Position numbers and translations under genes: made by a program
Shown here: positions 1 through 9,271 of the stretch, in pieces
Position numbering within the stretch: position 1 is the first letter of the stretch
Layout of the letters: every line of letters begins with the position of its first letter
Assembly: GCF_002104455.1 (NCBI RefSeq)
Contig: NZ_NBOC01000014.1
Span: forward strand, 32,069 to 96,068
Length of the DNA stretch: 64,000 nucleotides
DNA from: Colwellia chukchiensis
GTDB taxonomy: Bacteria; Pseudomonadota; Gammaproteobacteria; Enterobacterales; Alteromonadaceae
Direction: 5' to 3'
Notes under the pieces: model-generated
Databases searched by the model: none
Told to the model about the DNA's origin: nothing
Seen by the model: only the letters and a program-made list of their open reading frames with translations

Positions 1-1034
1 TTCCCAGCCCGGCCGCTGCGACCAATGCGATGCACATAATCTTCAGCTAAAAATGGTAAGTGAAAGTTCACCACATAAGGCAAATCACTGATATCGAGTC
101 CGCGCGCGGCAACATCTGTCGCGACAAGCACTCTGACACTACCAGCCGTAAATTTTTCTAATGCTTTATTGCGTGCGCCTTGGCTTTTATCACCATGGCA
201 TAACGCGGTTTTTATGCCATCAAGCTCCAACTCTTTTGCCAGTATGTTGGCGCTTTCTTTGGTGCCCGCAAACACCAATACTTGTTGCCAGTTGTTGACA
301 CCAATAATTTCGGACAGCAGCTCGGCTTTTCGCGTTTCTGAAACCCAATATACTGATTGCTTTACCTTGCCAGATGTCGCATTTTGTTTGGCTACGGCAA
401 TCGTTTTAGGGGTTTTTAATAGCTTTTTGGCTAACGTTTTCACTTTGTTAGAAAATGTGGCGGAAAACATCATGGTTTGGTGTTTTGCTTTGATCAATGA
501 GACGATTTGCTCAATGTCCTGATAAAACCCCATATCCAGCATACGATCGGCCTCATCTAAGACCAAATATTTGACTTGCGACAAATCGACGTTGCGTTGC
601 TCAAGATGTTCAAGCAAGCGGCCTGGTGTTGCAACCAAGATATCGACACCACTTTTTAGCATCTTAATTTGCGGCGGCATATTGACGCCGCCAAAAACCA
701 CCCCAGAACGTAAGGGTAAATACTCACTGTAGGCTTTTATATTCTTTGCTACTTGTGCCGCCAATTCACGCGTTGGCGTTAAAATTAATGCATTTACCGT
801 ACTGGTGCTATCAAAGCCGTCAGCGTTTATCTTGACATCTTTTGCTAAGGCATCGAGGATTGGCAAAGTAAACGCTGCGGTTTTTCCAGTGCCTGTTTGT
901 GCGCTTGCTAATACATCAACGCCAGTGCGAATAACCGGAATAGCTTGTTGTTGGATTGGGGTTAAAGTTTTATACCCGCAAGCCTTTACCGCCTTGAGTA
1001 AATTCGCTGAAAAACCAATTGCATCCACACTCAT
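1..1034 (-). CDS. rhlE: DEAD-box ATP-dependent RNA helicase, RhlE type (3' end cut by window edge)
   Basis: ATP-dependent RNA helicase that remodels RNA duplexes, for example in ribosome assembly. The frame reads from an ATG at 1034 to the window edge without a stop, giving about 344 residues. Both RecA-like domains are visible in order: Q motif (TPIQQQAIP), motif I (AQTGTGKT), Ia (PTRELA), II (DEAD), III (SAT), V (ATDVAARGLDI) and VI (HRIGRSGRAG, at the edge). Wording around GFTLP/AFTLP, the FGGV segment and GNWQQVLVF/NNWQQVLVF matches remembered E. coli RhlE closely. The C-terminal tail lies outside the window. It appears to be a single gene; the next gene on this strand lies upstream at 1164. 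Confidence 0.93.
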   Translation of the reverse strand, partial: MSVDAIGFSANLLKAVKACGYKTLTPIQQQAIPVIRTGVDVLASAQTGTGKTAAFTLPILDALAKDVKINADGFDSTSTVNALILTPTRELAAQVAKNIKAYSEYLPLRSGVVFGGVNMPPQIKMLKSGVDILVATPGRLLEHLEQRNVDLSQVKYLVLDEADRMLDMGFYQDIEQIVSLIKAKHQTMMFSATFSNKVKTLAKKLLKTPKTIAVAKQNATSGKVKQSVYWVSETRKAELLSEIIGVNNWQQVLVFAGTKESANILAKELELDGIKTALCHGDKSQGARNKALEKFTAGSVRVLVATDVAARGLDISDLPYVVNFHLPFLAEDYVHRIGRSGRAG

Positions 1035-1163
1035 TACTTCACCATTTTTTATATTATTGTCAAGAAGGCAGTCACTAAATCGAGCGCGCCAAAATATTAA
1101 GGCGCGCATTATAGCAGCTTTGTTATCGCTAAGTGTTATAAAAGTTGCAAGCGCTGTCGTTGG

Positions 1164-2597
1164 TTACTTTTTTGACCATACGCCCTGACTTAAATTAAAG
1201 CCTTGATGCTCTTTCTCATCGGGCTGGTAAGTGGGCAACACGCCTTTATCTTGCTGGCTATGATAGTCTTTGGTAATTTTCACCACCACTTTTGATAACA
1301 TAAATAAGGCCGTAACATTTACCACTGTCATTAAGCCGGTCGATAAATCCGCTAAGGCGATGACTTCGGGTAATGTCGCAACCGAGCCAAAAACTAGCAT
1401 GAATAAAAAGCCAATGCGTAAAAACCACTTTCCTAGTCTATTGTCCATTTTTAAATACTTTAAATTGTTATCCGCATAAGCAAAGTTAGCGACTATCGAG
1501 GTAAAAGCAAATAGCAATATCGCTATGGTAATGAAATCACTGCCCCACGCTCCCACTTGATGCGCTAGCGCTTGTTGGGTTAATTGAATGCCTTCAGCTT
1601 GACTTGCGCTATCATGAAATAACAAAATTAAGATTGCCGTACAAGAGCAGATCACTATGGTGTCAAAAAATACCGCGAGCATTTGCATATAGCCTTGTGA
1701 AACCGGATGAGGTGGAAAAGGCACCGCTGCCGCAGCAGCATTTGGCGCGCTGCCCATGCCTGCCTCATTTGAGTATAAACCTCGCTTAACCCCTTGAACT
1801 ATAGCAGCGCCGACTAAGCCACTCCCCGCCTCTTTTAAACCAAAAGCTGAGCTAAAAATATCACTTATAATCATCGGCACTTTTGACAAATTCATCCCAA
1901 TCACGCCAATACAAACAAATATATAAAGTAAGCCCATAAAAGGAACGGTTAACTCAGCAAAACGAGCAATATTTTTTAAACCGCCAAAAATAATCAATGC
2001 TGCGGCAATAGTAATAACAATACCGGTATACAAGGGATTAAACCCATACGAGCCATTAAAGGCACTGGTGATCGAGTTAGCCTGCACGGCACTAAACACA
2101 AAGCCATAGCCGAAAAATAAACAAAGTGAAAAGGTTACTGCCAGCTTTTTGTTGTTTAGGCCTTTGCTCATGTAATAAGCGGGGCCACCACGAAAATTGC
2201 CCATGCTGTCGCGCTCTTTATATAACTGACCAAGCGTACTCTCAGCAAATGCTGTCGCCATACCGACAAACGCAATAAGCCACATCCAAAACACTGCGCC
2301 AGCACCACCGAGTGATATAGCAACGGCAACCCCCATTAAATTACCTGTGCCGACGCGTGCCGCCAATGATGTACACAAGGCTTGAAATGATGATATTCCA
2401 TGGCTCGAACGTTTTCGACTCGACTTTAAAATGCTAAACATGTGAAAAAAGCGCGTAATTTGCAGCCCTTTCAAACGAAATGTAAACCAAATACCACAGG
2501 CACTTAGTAAGTAAATTAAAATACTGCCCCACAAATAACCATTTATGGTTCCCACCCAAAGTTCAATGATACTGGGTTCAATAACATCTGCTGCCAC
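1164..2597 (-). CDS. alanine/glycine:cation symporter family protein (AgcS), copy 1
   Basis: Inner-membrane sodium-coupled uptake of alanine or glycine, by family. The 477 residues contain about 10-11 hydrophobic segments and the family signature: SSFQALCTSLAARVGTGNL near residue 70, then GGPAYYMSKGL, NSITSAFN and GLYSNEAGMGSAPNAAA. The start is a GTG at 2597 with GGAG about ten bases upstream. A paralogue, clearly related along its length, lies at 54418-55860. The gene lies 3' of pntAB on the same strand, but a terminator and an inverted-repeat region separate them, so it probably has its own promoter. Exact substrate is not readable from sequence. Confidence 0.92.
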   Translation of the reverse strand: MAADVIEPSIIELWVGTINGYLWGSILIYLLSACGIWFTFRLKGLQITRFFHMFSILKSSRKRSSHGISSFQALCTSLAARVGTGNLMGVAVAISLGGAGAVFWMWLIAFVGMATAFAESTLGQLYKERDSMGNFRGGPAYYMSKGLNNKKLAVTFSLCLFFGYGFVFSAVQANSITSAFNGSYGFNPLYTGIVITIAAALIIFGGLKNIARFAELTVPFMGLLYIFVCIGVIGMNLSKVPMIISDIFSSAFGLKEAGSGLVGAAIVQGVKRGLYSNEAGMGSAPNAAAAAVPFPPHPVSQGYMQMLAVFFDTIVICSCTAILILLFHDSASQAEGIQLTQQALAHQVGAWGSDFITIAILLFAFTSIVANFAYADNNLKYLKMDNRLGKWFLRIGFLFMLVFGSVATLPEVIALADLSTGLMTVVNVTALFMLSKVVVKITKDYHSQQDKGVLPTYQPDEKEHQGFNLSQGVWSKK

Positions 2598-2639
2598 CGC
2601 AATTATCTCCGTAGCTAATAAAAAAATAACCTTCGCTTC

Positions 2640-2763
2640 ATTAGTTTATTTCTACTGGCTAGATTGAGCTAAAAGCCATTATTTAAAAAGGGGAATAAAT
2701 ATGACGTATCGGCACACAAAAGTTATTGTGTGTAGTTAGGTCGCAGTAGAAATAGCTAATAAT
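2640..2763. repeat. nested inverted repeats upstream of agcS copy 1
   Basis: Two 11-base arms, TATTTCTACTG at 2647-2657 and its exact complement at 2744-2754, flank the region. The match extends imperfectly outward through TTAG/CTAA. Inside sits a 7-base hairpin, CACACAA at 2713-2719 with TTGTGTG at 2726-2732. No reading frame fits. It could be a structured 5' leader of the symporter gene, which starts at 2597 on the minus strand, or a remnant of a small mobile element. Confidence 0.5.
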
Positions 2764-2839
2764 GTATTTAGCGTACAGCTTATCAAAGTTTTTAAGCCCA
2801 TAAAGCACTTTGTGCCCGTATCAGGTAAATAGCAGCCAT

Positions 2840-2868
2840 AAAAAATGCCAGTATCAACTACTGGCACT
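2840..2868 (-). terminator. intrinsic terminator downstream of pntB
   Basis: The arms TGCCAGTA (2846-2853) and TACTGGCA (2859-2866) form an 8-base-pair stem with a 5-base loop. On the minus strand the stem is followed by a run of T. It lies about 45 bases after the pntB stop and should end the pntAB transcript. Confidence 0.8.
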
Positions 2869-2910
2869 TATCATGCTCGATTTCTTATTGGCGAAATAGC
2901 CTAAGCTGCA

Positions 2911-4314
2911 CTACAAGGCTTTAAAAATTTCTTCAACAGAGTCTTTCGCATCACCAAATAGCATTTGCGTATTGTCTTTAAAAAACAGCGGATTTTGCAC
3001 GCCAGCATAGCCCATGTTCATCGAGCGTTTAAACACTACCACATTTTTAGCATGCCAAACTTCTAGCACTGGCATACCGGCTATTGGGCTAGACGGGTCT
3101 TCTGCAGCGGCAGGATTAACCGTGTCATTGGCGCCTATTACTAACACCACATCGGTTTCAGGGAAGTCATCATTAATTTCTTCCATCCCTAATACGATAT
3201 CGTACGGTACTTTCGCTTCCGCTAAGAGTACATTCATGTGCCCAGGTAATCGCCCCGCTACCGGATGAATGGCAAAGCGCACATCGACACCGTGCCCTTT
3301 TAGCGCCTGTGTTAGTTCGTAAACCGGATATTGCGCTTGGGCAACTGCCATACCATAACCTGGGGTAATAATCACCGACTTAGCATTTTTTAACATATCA
3401 GCTACTGCCGCAGCATTGGTTTCTACATGCTCGCCGTAGTCAGTATCATTATCAATTACAACGTCTGTACCAAAGCCACCTGCTATAACACTAATAAATG
3501 AACGATTCATGGCTTTACACATGATATAAGATAGGATCGCCCCTGAAGAGCCCACTAATGCGCCAGTAACAATTAATAAATCATTGCTAAGCATAAAACC
3601 TGCGGCAGCGGCTGCCCAACCTGAATATGAGTTAAGCATAGAAACAACCACCGGCATATCTGCGCCACCAATAGATGCCACTAAATGCCAACCAAAAACC
3701 AGTGCAATAATGGTCATGATATACAACAAACTGTTACCACCACCTTGCTCAACAAAGCTGATCATTAACAACAGGGATACCACACCCGCCGCTAAATTTA
3801 ATTTATGGCGATGGGGTAACATCAACGCGGCAGAGTTTATTATGCCGCGTAGCTTGCCAAAGGCGACAACTGAGCCAGTAAAGGTTACAGCGCCAATAAA
3901 AACGCCAAGAAATACTTCAACTAAGTGAATATTGGTTGCCATTTGTTGACTGTCGGTTAACGTGGCCAAAGGTGAATGATCCATTTCAAAGTAGCTATTA
4001 TAGCCAACTAAAACTGCCGCTAAACCGACAAAGCTATGGAGAATTGCCACTAACTCTGGCATTTGGGTCATTTCCACCTGCTTTGCTAACCGCAAGCCAA
4101 TTAACGCACCTATGACCATAGTGACAAAAATAATCCATACATTATCAACACGGGGATCGGCTATGGTGGCAATTAACGCGATTGCCATACCAACAATACC
4201 GTACCAGTTACCGGTTTCAGCGGTTTGCTGCTTACTTAACCCCGATAAACTGAAAATAAATAATAGCGCTGCGACAATATAAGCCGCACTGATTAAACCT
4301 TGAGAAAATTCCAT
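2911..4314 (-). CDS. pntB: NAD(P)+ transhydrogenase subunit beta
   Basis: Beta subunit of the proton-translocating transhydrogenase, which makes NADPH from NADH using the proton gradient. It is an inner-membrane protein of 467 residues, close to the usual 460-465. The N-terminal two thirds holds eight or nine hydrophobic segments (domain II). The C-terminal third is the NADP(H)-binding domain III with [28 protein letters not shown] and [10 protein letters not shown]. The start ATG has AAGGA about eight bases upstream and lies 10 bases after the pntA stop, so the two genes form an operon. A terminator follows at 2840. Confidence 0.97.
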   Translation of the reverse strand: MEFSQGLISAAYIVAALLFIFSLSGLSKQQTAETGNWYGIVGMAIALIATIADPRVDNVWIIFVTMVIGALIGLRLAKQVEMTQMPELVAILHSFVGLAAVLVGYNSYFEMDHSPLATLTDSQQMATNIHLVEVFLGVFIGAVTFTGSVVAFGKLRGIINSAALMLPHRHKLNLAAGVVSLLLMISFVEQGGGNSLLYIMTIIALVFGWHLVASIGGADMPVVVSMLNSYSGWAAAAAGFMLSNDLLIVTGALVGSSGAILSYIMCKAMNRSFISVIAGGFGTDVVIDNDTDYGEHVETNAAAVADMLKNAKSVIITPGYGMAVAQAQYPVYELTQALKGHGVDVRFAIHPVAGRLPGHMNVLLAEAKVPYDIVLGMEEINDDFPETDVVLVIGANDTVNPAAAEDPSSPIAGMPVLEVWHAKNVVVFKRSMNMGYAGVQNPLFFKDNTQMLFGDAKDSVEEIFKAL

Positions 4315-4324
4315 TATGTTGTCC

Positions 4325-5866
4325 TTACTTTCTAAACATTTTTAACATGCGTTTAGTGACAACAAAGCCACCGACAATATTGATTGTTGCAATCAAAATG
4401 GCAATTCCCGCCAGCGCTTGTATTACTGGGTTATCGTTACCCACTTGTAAAATGGCGCCAACAATAATAATGCCTGATATTGCATTAGTCACACTCATCA
4501 GTGGCGTGTGTAGCGAATGACTCACATTCCAAACCACGTTGTAACCAATAACACAAGCGAGCACAAATACGGTAAAATGCGATAAAAAGTCAGCCGGTGC
4601 AACGCTAGCGACCCAAGCAAACAGTATCGCGCCCGCCGCCATTAACGCATGTTTTTTAGTTTTGCTCATGGGCTCATCGGCTTTAATTTCAGCCTTGCGC
4701 GCAGGCTCAGCGCTTACTTTGGCAGCAGGAGCTGCACTAACTTGTATGGGTGGTGGTGGGAAGGTAATTTCATTGCCTTTAACCACTGTCATGTTACGAA
4801 TAACCACATCATCAAAATCTATGGTTAAGGTGCCATCTTTGTCTTTACAAAGTAGCTTTGCCAAGCTGACTAAGTTGTTGGCGTACAATTGCGAAGACTG
4901 ATTAGGCAATCGCGACACGAGATCGGTATAGCCAATCACTTTAACACCGTCTGCATTAACCACTTTACCTGCTTGTGTTAACTCACAGTTTCCCCCGCCA
5001 GCGGCGGCTAAATCAACAATAATGCTGCCGGTTTTCATCGATTCCACCATGGCCGCTGTGATCAGCTTAGGCGCTGGCTTACCAGGGATCATGGCGGTGG
5101 TTATAATAATATCAACATCTTTTGCCTGCTCAGCAAATAGTGCCATTTCAGCATCAATAAAGGCTTGGCTCATTTCTTTCGCATAGCCATCACCAGAGCC
5201 GGTATCTTCGGGCTCTTGGTAGTCAAGCTCGAGGAACTCAGCGCCCATACTTTCAATTTGCTCTTTAACTTCGGGGCGGGTATCAAAGGCACGAACAATA
5301 GCGCCTAAGCTGCTCGCGGTGCCAATAGCGGCAAGTCCAGCGACTCCAGCACCAATGATCATCACTTTTGCCGGTGGCATTTTGCCCGCAGCGGTGATTT
5401 GCCCAGTTAAAAAGCGACCAAAATGGTGGGTTGCTTCAATCACAGCGCGATAACCGGCAATGTTGGCCATTGAACTCAACGCATCCATTGATTGGCTACG
5501 GGTCATTCTAGGCACCATCTCCATGGCCAATGTGGTAATTTGTTTTTCTTTCAGTGCGGTAAGTAATTCGTCATTTTGCGCTGGCGCAATAAAGCTGATC
5601 AGGTGCGCTTGATCTTTCATTTGCGCTATTTCTTCAAGAGAAGGCGGATTAACTTTAAAAATGATATCCGACTGCCATACGTCTTTTTTGCTTTTGACAC
5701 TGGCGCCTGCATCAATAAACTCTTGATCAGTAAAGCTTGCCTTGGTGCCACAACCTTTTTGTATATGTACTTCAAAACCAAGCTTGAGCAAGGCGGCAAC
5801 TGCCGTTGGCGCACTTGCAACTCGGTTTTCACCCGAGACTGTTTCTTTTGGTATACCAATAATCAT
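4325..5866 (-). CDS. pntA: NAD(P)+ transhydrogenase subunit alpha
   Basis: Alpha subunit of the proton-pumping transhydrogenase, partner of the PntB encoded just downstream. The length is 513 residues, against about 510 in E. coli. Residues 1-370 form the NAD(H)-binding domain I (GIPKE start, [20 protein letters not shown], dinucleotide fold [11 protein letters not shown] near 172). A linker rich in Ala, Pro and Lys follows, then about four C-terminal membrane segments. So this is the fused PntA form, not the split PntAA/PntAB form. The start ATG follows AAGGTGATAT. It is the first gene of the operon, and its promoter should lie in 5867-6329. Confidence 0.97.
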   Translation of the reverse strand: MIIGIPKETVSGENRVASAPTAVAALLKLGFEVHIQKGCGTKASFTDQEFIDAGASVKSKKDVWQSDIIFKVNPPSLEEIAQMKDQAHLISFIAPAQNDELLTALKEKQITTLAMEMVPRMTRSQSMDALSSMANIAGYRAVIEATHHFGRFLTGQITAAGKMPPAKVMIIGAGVAGLAAIGTASSLGAIVRAFDTRPEVKEQIESMGAEFLELDYQEPEDTGSGDGYAKEMSQAFIDAEMALFAEQAKDVDIIITTAMIPGKPAPKLITAAMVESMKTGSIIVDLAAAGGGNCELTQAGKVVNADGVKVIGYTDLVSRLPNQSSQLYANNLVSLAKLLCKDKDGTLTIDFDDVVIRNMTVVKGNEITFPPPPIQVSAAPAAKVSAEPARKAEIKADEPMSKTKKHALMAAGAILFAWVASVAPADFLSHFTVFVLACVIGYNVVWNVSHSLHTPLMSVTNAISGIIIVGAILQVGNDNPVIQALAGIAILIATINIVGGFVVTKRMLKMFRK

Positions 5867-6329
5867 ATATCACCTTTTTAATCATTAAAAATACCATGGC
5901 AGATACTCTACAGCGCGTTATGCTACGACTATTGGGTACAATAGGTATTTCATTCGACTTTAACGTTGAGTTTTATACTAGCGTTAAAATTATTATTATA
6001 ATTATATCAATCGGACTAATTTATTGATGCGCTTGTCACTTTTATGCTTGGTGTTATAGCGCACAATGTGACCAACAATTAGCCATTTGCTCAAACTTAA
6101 CCATGAGTTGATACGCTTAATGTTTTACCATTAATTGTTTGATTTTCATACATCAAGCTTGTTTATTTTCATTATAAAGCCAGCATCAAAACGTAATAAA
6201 GGCATGCTAAGGTCTAGTTTGCTTTCAGCAAAAAATAACGTAAGTTAGCCCAAGCAGGTAATTAAGTTTAAGCACTCGTTACCTTCTCTAAATAGCTTAA
6301 AAAAGTTAAAACTCGATAAGGAAATAGCC
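5867..6329. other. divergent intergenic region pntA / gamma-carbonic anhydrase gene
   Basis: This 463-base AT-rich gap separates divergently transcribed genes and must hold both promoters. It includes a very AT-rich stretch around 5980-6010. I see no credible small gene, RNA gene or strong hairpin in it. Confidence 0.6.
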
Positions 6330-6851
6330 ATGATTTACCGGTTAGCAGATATTAGCCCGACACTGCATGACAATAATTTTATTGCCCCCAATGCCACCAT
6401 AATTGGCGATCTTGTCTTAGGCGAGCATGCCAGCGTTTGGTTTAATGTTGTCATTAGAGCCGATATGGCGAAGATAACTATTGGTGAAAATACTAATATT
6501 CAAGATGGGTCAATTTTGCATGTTGACGCTGACTACCCTATGACCATAGGTCGTGATGTTACTATAGGTCACAAAGTCATGCTTCATGGTTGTACAATTG
6601 GCGACAACACACTCGTGGGTATGAATGCTGTTATACTCAATGGTGCTAAGATAGGCAAAAATTGCTTAATAGGCGCAAACAGTTTAGTGACAGAAAACAT
6701 GCAAGTACCCGATGGCCACTTAGTCTTGGGCTCGCCGGCAAAAGTGATCAAAGCCTTGGATGAGTCTACACGCGCGCAATTTCAACAATCTGCGGCGCAC
6801 TATGTAGAAAATGGCCAACGTTATTTACAAACATTATCTGAGATTAACTAG
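6330..6851 (+). CDS. gamma-carbonic anhydrase family protein (YrdA-like)
   Basis: Cytoplasmic left-handed beta-helix protein of 173 residues, built from hexapeptide repeats (for example IGENTNIQDGSILH, IGRDVTIGHKVMLHGC, IGDNTLVGMNAVILNGAKIG). The metal-ligand histidines are present: HVD near residue 65, GHKVMLHG near 85-90. Family members bind zinc or another metal; carbonic anhydrase activity is proven for only some and is not assured for YrdA types. The start ATG follows AAGGAAATAGCC. It is monocistronic, divergent from pntA. Confidence 0.9.
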   Translation: MIYRLADISPTLHDNNFIAPNATIIGDLVLGEHASVWFNVVIRADMAKITIGENTNIQDGSILHVDADYPMTIGRDVTIGHKVMLHGCTIGDNTLVGMNAVILNGAKIGKNCLIGANSLVTENMQVPDGHLVLGSPAKVIKALDESTRAQFQQSAAHYVENGQRYLQTLSEIN

Positions 6852-7060
6852 AGCTTAATAGCAAAATAATGACCATAGTCGGCATGACTTTAAATTTTAA
6901 AGTTAGCCGGCTATTGATGCCAAAGTGTTAATTGCCCTATCTGTAAGCGTCAATAGCAAGCGCGAAAGGTAATATTAACAAGCCAAGCAAATAAAAAAAC
7001 AAGCAACGACACATGCGCTAACGCCAAGATGTCGCAACTGATCAACGATTGGTGCCTAAC

Positions 7061-7612
7061 TTAGTCTATATCGTGTAATGGCCACAATACGATGTAGTCT
7101 TCAAAATCCTCAAGTTCAACGTCATTATCTTTAATGACTTTACCTCGGACCGACATGCCTGCTTGGTGCATCGCCGACTTTTTACCATGGTGCAATAGTG
7201 GGTGCCACGAGGGTATTCCCCGCCCTTCTTTCAAGCGTCGGTAGGTGCAACTGGGCGGCATAAAAAATACATCATCTAAATTCTCTTGCGTTAACTGCAC
7301 GCAATCAGGCACTAGCTCTGTGCGCTGTTCATATTTCGAGCATTGGCAACTTTTATCATTTAGCAAGTGACAAGCAATGTTCGAATAACTCATTTGCTCA
7401 CCTTGAGCAATATGTGTGGTGGGCTTTAGCTCTGTTTCGTCTGTGGTATTTTCATCATCAATAAATTTATGTAAACAACACTTAGCGCAACCATCACATA
7501 AAGACTCCCATTCTGCACGGGTCATTTGTGCTAGGGTCTTAGTCTGCCAAAAAGGTTCAACCTTCGTTTTGGTCTTTGCTTTTGACGGCGAGTGCTTATT
7601 TTTTTTACTCAT
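7061..7612 (-). CDS. ycgN: YcgN-family cysteine-cluster protein (UPF0260)
   Basis: Protein of 183 residues with the conserved cysteine cluster of the YcgN/YkgJ type: CDGCAKCCLHKF near residue 40, then IACHLLNDKSCQCSKYEQR and DCVQL. Such clusters are thought to bind zinc or an Fe-S centre, and the function is unknown. The N-terminal ~20 residues are very Lys/Ser rich. It is the last gene of a minus-strand set ycgL, MltB-like, ycgN. Finding ycgL and ycgN close together agrees with their neighbourhood in enteric bacteria. Confidence 0.9.
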   Translation of the reverse strand: MSKKNKHSPSKAKTKTKVEPFWQTKTLAQMTRAEWESLCDGCAKCCLHKFIDDENTTDETELKPTTHIAQGEQMSYSNIACHLLNDKSCQCSKYEQRTELVPDCVQLTQENLDDVFFMPPSCTYRRLKEGRGIPSWHPLLHHGKKSAMHQAGMSVRGKVIKDNDVELEDFEDYIVLWPLHDID

Positions 7613-7629
7613 AGCTTTACTTTTCTGGC

Positions 7630-8682
7630 TTAGTGAATAGGTGGAAATTTAATGTGATCAGACAAGTGGCCAACTGAACTAACAAAATAATAGGACAAAT
7701 TCCAATGCATCAAGCTTTTATAGTTATCGTAAGCTAAATAAGCACGACCTTGTTCACCATCCGGAAAAACTAGCGCTGCTTTTATGTCTACCTGCGGTAA
7801 ATTAGTGCCATCGGTGCGGCGAACCCCTAATGCTTGCCATTGGGCAAGTGTTTTTTCACTTTTTGCCCAAGCTTTCAACCAGTTTTTACGACCACCAGTG
7901 CGCTGCGGAATCGCTAATGAGTTATCAAAGTCTGCGGGAAGTTTTACTTGACGGCCCCAAGTAAGTTCGTCATTCCAACCTTCTTTTTTCAAATAATTCG
8001 CCATTGATGCAAAAACATCTGCTTGATTGCCCCAGATATCTTTTTTACCATCGCCATCACCATCAACGGCGTAAGCAATAAACGAGGTGGGCATAAATTG
8101 ATTTTGCCCCATAGCGCCCGCCCAAGAGCCTTTCATGTCAGCAATGTCAATATGGCCGTCTTTTAATATCTTTAATGCCGCCCATAACTGCCTTTTAAAA
8201 AACGCTTCTCGGCGCCCCTCATAGGCTAGAGTTGATAATGCGGAAATCACATTATAGTTACCCATAATTTTACCAAAATTAGTTTCTAAGCCCCAAAGAG
8301 CAACAATAAAGCGCGCTTGCACGCCGTATTCATCAGCAATTTTATGCAACAAATCTTGATGTTCTTTATATTTTGCGCGAGCTCTTTTTATTTTCCAATC
8401 GGGTAAACGTTTCGGCAAATAAGTATCAAGCGTTTCAACTTTTTCGGGTTGATTTCGATCCGCTTTTACCGCGCGCTGATGAAAAACTACATTCGCAAAC
8501 GATTTATCAATGAGAGCTTGTTCAAACCCCTGACTTAACGCTTCTTGCTTAAGTTTAACTAGGTAGTTTTCAAAGCCTGCTTGCGTTAACTTAGGCGCTG
8601 GTTCTGCCGCCACGCTCGTTTGAGCTAGCACGACTAAGCACAACGCCATTGACCATTGTTTAACCTTACTTAACCCGCCCAT
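7630..8682 (-). CDS. lytic murein transglycosylase, MltB-like
   Basis: Periplasmic enzyme that cleaves peptidoglycan glycan strands to give 1,6-anhydromuramyl ends. The 350 residues begin with a signal peptide (KVKQWSMALCLVVLAQ, probable cleavage after VAA). No lipobox cysteine is seen, so it looks soluble. The SLT/MltB-type catalytic region is clear: ALWGLETNFG with the catalytic Glu near 133, then MKGSWAGAMGQNQFMP and VDGDGDGKKDIW. There is no C-terminal peptidoglycan-binding domain. It starts 2 bases after the ycgL stop and ends 17 bases before ycgN, so the three genes probably form one transcript. Confidence 0.92.
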   Translation of the reverse strand: MGGLSKVKQWSMALCLVVLAQTSVAAEPAPKLTQAGFENYLVKLKQEALSQGFEQALIDKSFANVVFHQRAVKADRNQPEKVETLDTYLPKRLPDWKIKRARAKYKEHQDLLHKIADEYGVQARFIVALWGLETNFGKIMGNYNVISALSTLAYEGRREAFFKRQLWAALKILKDGHIDIADMKGSWAGAMGQNQFMPTSFIAYAVDGDGDGKKDIWGNQADVFASMANYLKKEGWNDELTWGRQVKLPADFDNSLAIPQRTGGRKNWLKAWAKSEKTLAQWQALGVRRTDGTNLPQVDIKAALVFPDGEQGRAYLAYDNYKSLMHWNLSYYFVSSVGHLSDHIKFPPIH

Positions 8683-8684
8683 GA

Positions 8685-8981
8685 TTATTTTTCACCTGTC
8701 TTTTGCTGAGTTTGTTTGATTGTTTTTAAGTGTGTTTTTAACAAGTCTTCTTCCGGCGGCGTTAGTTGTAAATAGTAGCCTTGCTCAGTTAAAGCTGCTT
8801 TCACTTTATCAAGCTCAGCAAAGCCAAGCTTTTCTTTGGTGGCCAAATTGACCAGTGTAACTAATTCGGGTTTACCAAACATTTTCATCAATGCTTCTGG
8901 CACCGCTGAAAAGTCATCTCGTTGGTTAATAAATAGGTAAGTTTGTGCTTTTTTGGCACTTTTATAAATACTACACAGCAT
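8685..8981 (-). CDS. ycgL: YcgL domain-containing protein
   Basis: Small cytoplasmic protein of 98 residues with the YcgL fold signature: CSIYKSAKKAQTYLFI at the start, FGKPELVTLVNL in the middle, and a Tyr-rich QGYYLQLTPPEEDLL segment near the end. Its function is unproven. The start ATG has AGG about eight bases upstream. It heads the ycgL / MltB-like / ycgN group. A MITE-like element lies between it and rnd, which is on the same strand. Confidence 0.92.
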   Translation of the reverse strand: MLCSIYKSAKKAQTYLFINQRDDFSAVPEALMKMFGKPELVTLVNLATKEKLGFAELDKVKAALTEQGYYLQLTPPEEDLLKTHLKTIKQTQQKTGEK

Positions 8982-9104
8982 AATGGAGACCTATGATAAA
9001 TGAGGTTATTGAAGTATTAATGTCACCTGCTATGTTAGCAAGCAATTGACGGTTATCACAGCGATATGAAGCCTAATTAAGCTTATCTTTTTTTTAAAAT
9101 AAAT

Positions 9105-9270
9105 TAGGGTATGTTGATCTTTCATGATTATTTATACCGCGACTTGTTTGGTATTTAGACAAGGCCGAGCATGTAACACCTAGCTAGCGACACGAATAGG
9201 TGAGAACGCCGTATAAATACCAGACAAGTCCTGCCTTTAGCCACGTTTAAACCCGAAAAGATCAACAGCG
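9105..9270. mobile_element. MITE-like non-coding element, copy 1
   Basis: A gene-free element of about 165 bases. It begins TA-GGGTATGTTGATCTTTC at 9105 and ends GAAAAGATCAACA near 9267, so the ends are inverted repeats. Sub-terminal inverted arms are also present: GACTTGTTTGGTATTTA at 9141-9157 against TAAATACCAGACAAGTC at 9214-9230, one mismatch. The 19-base core at 9139-9157 recurs exactly, in the opposite orientation, at 61620-61638. The right end is degenerate beyond the AACA and abuts the rnd stop codon at 9272. There is no transposase. Confidence 0.72.
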
Positions 9271-9271
9271 C

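Noticed and set aside
169..522. Plus-strand open frame of 117 residues
   Set aside because: It lies antisense to the clear RhlE helicase frame on the minus strand and has no recognisable motif.
805..1188. Plus-strand frame opposite the helicase start
   Set aside because: Shadow of rhlE; low-complexity Ser/Ala text and no ribosome site.
2598..2760. Glycine riboswitch before agcS copy 1
   Set aside because: The conserved glycine-aptamer cores were not found; only inverted repeats are present.
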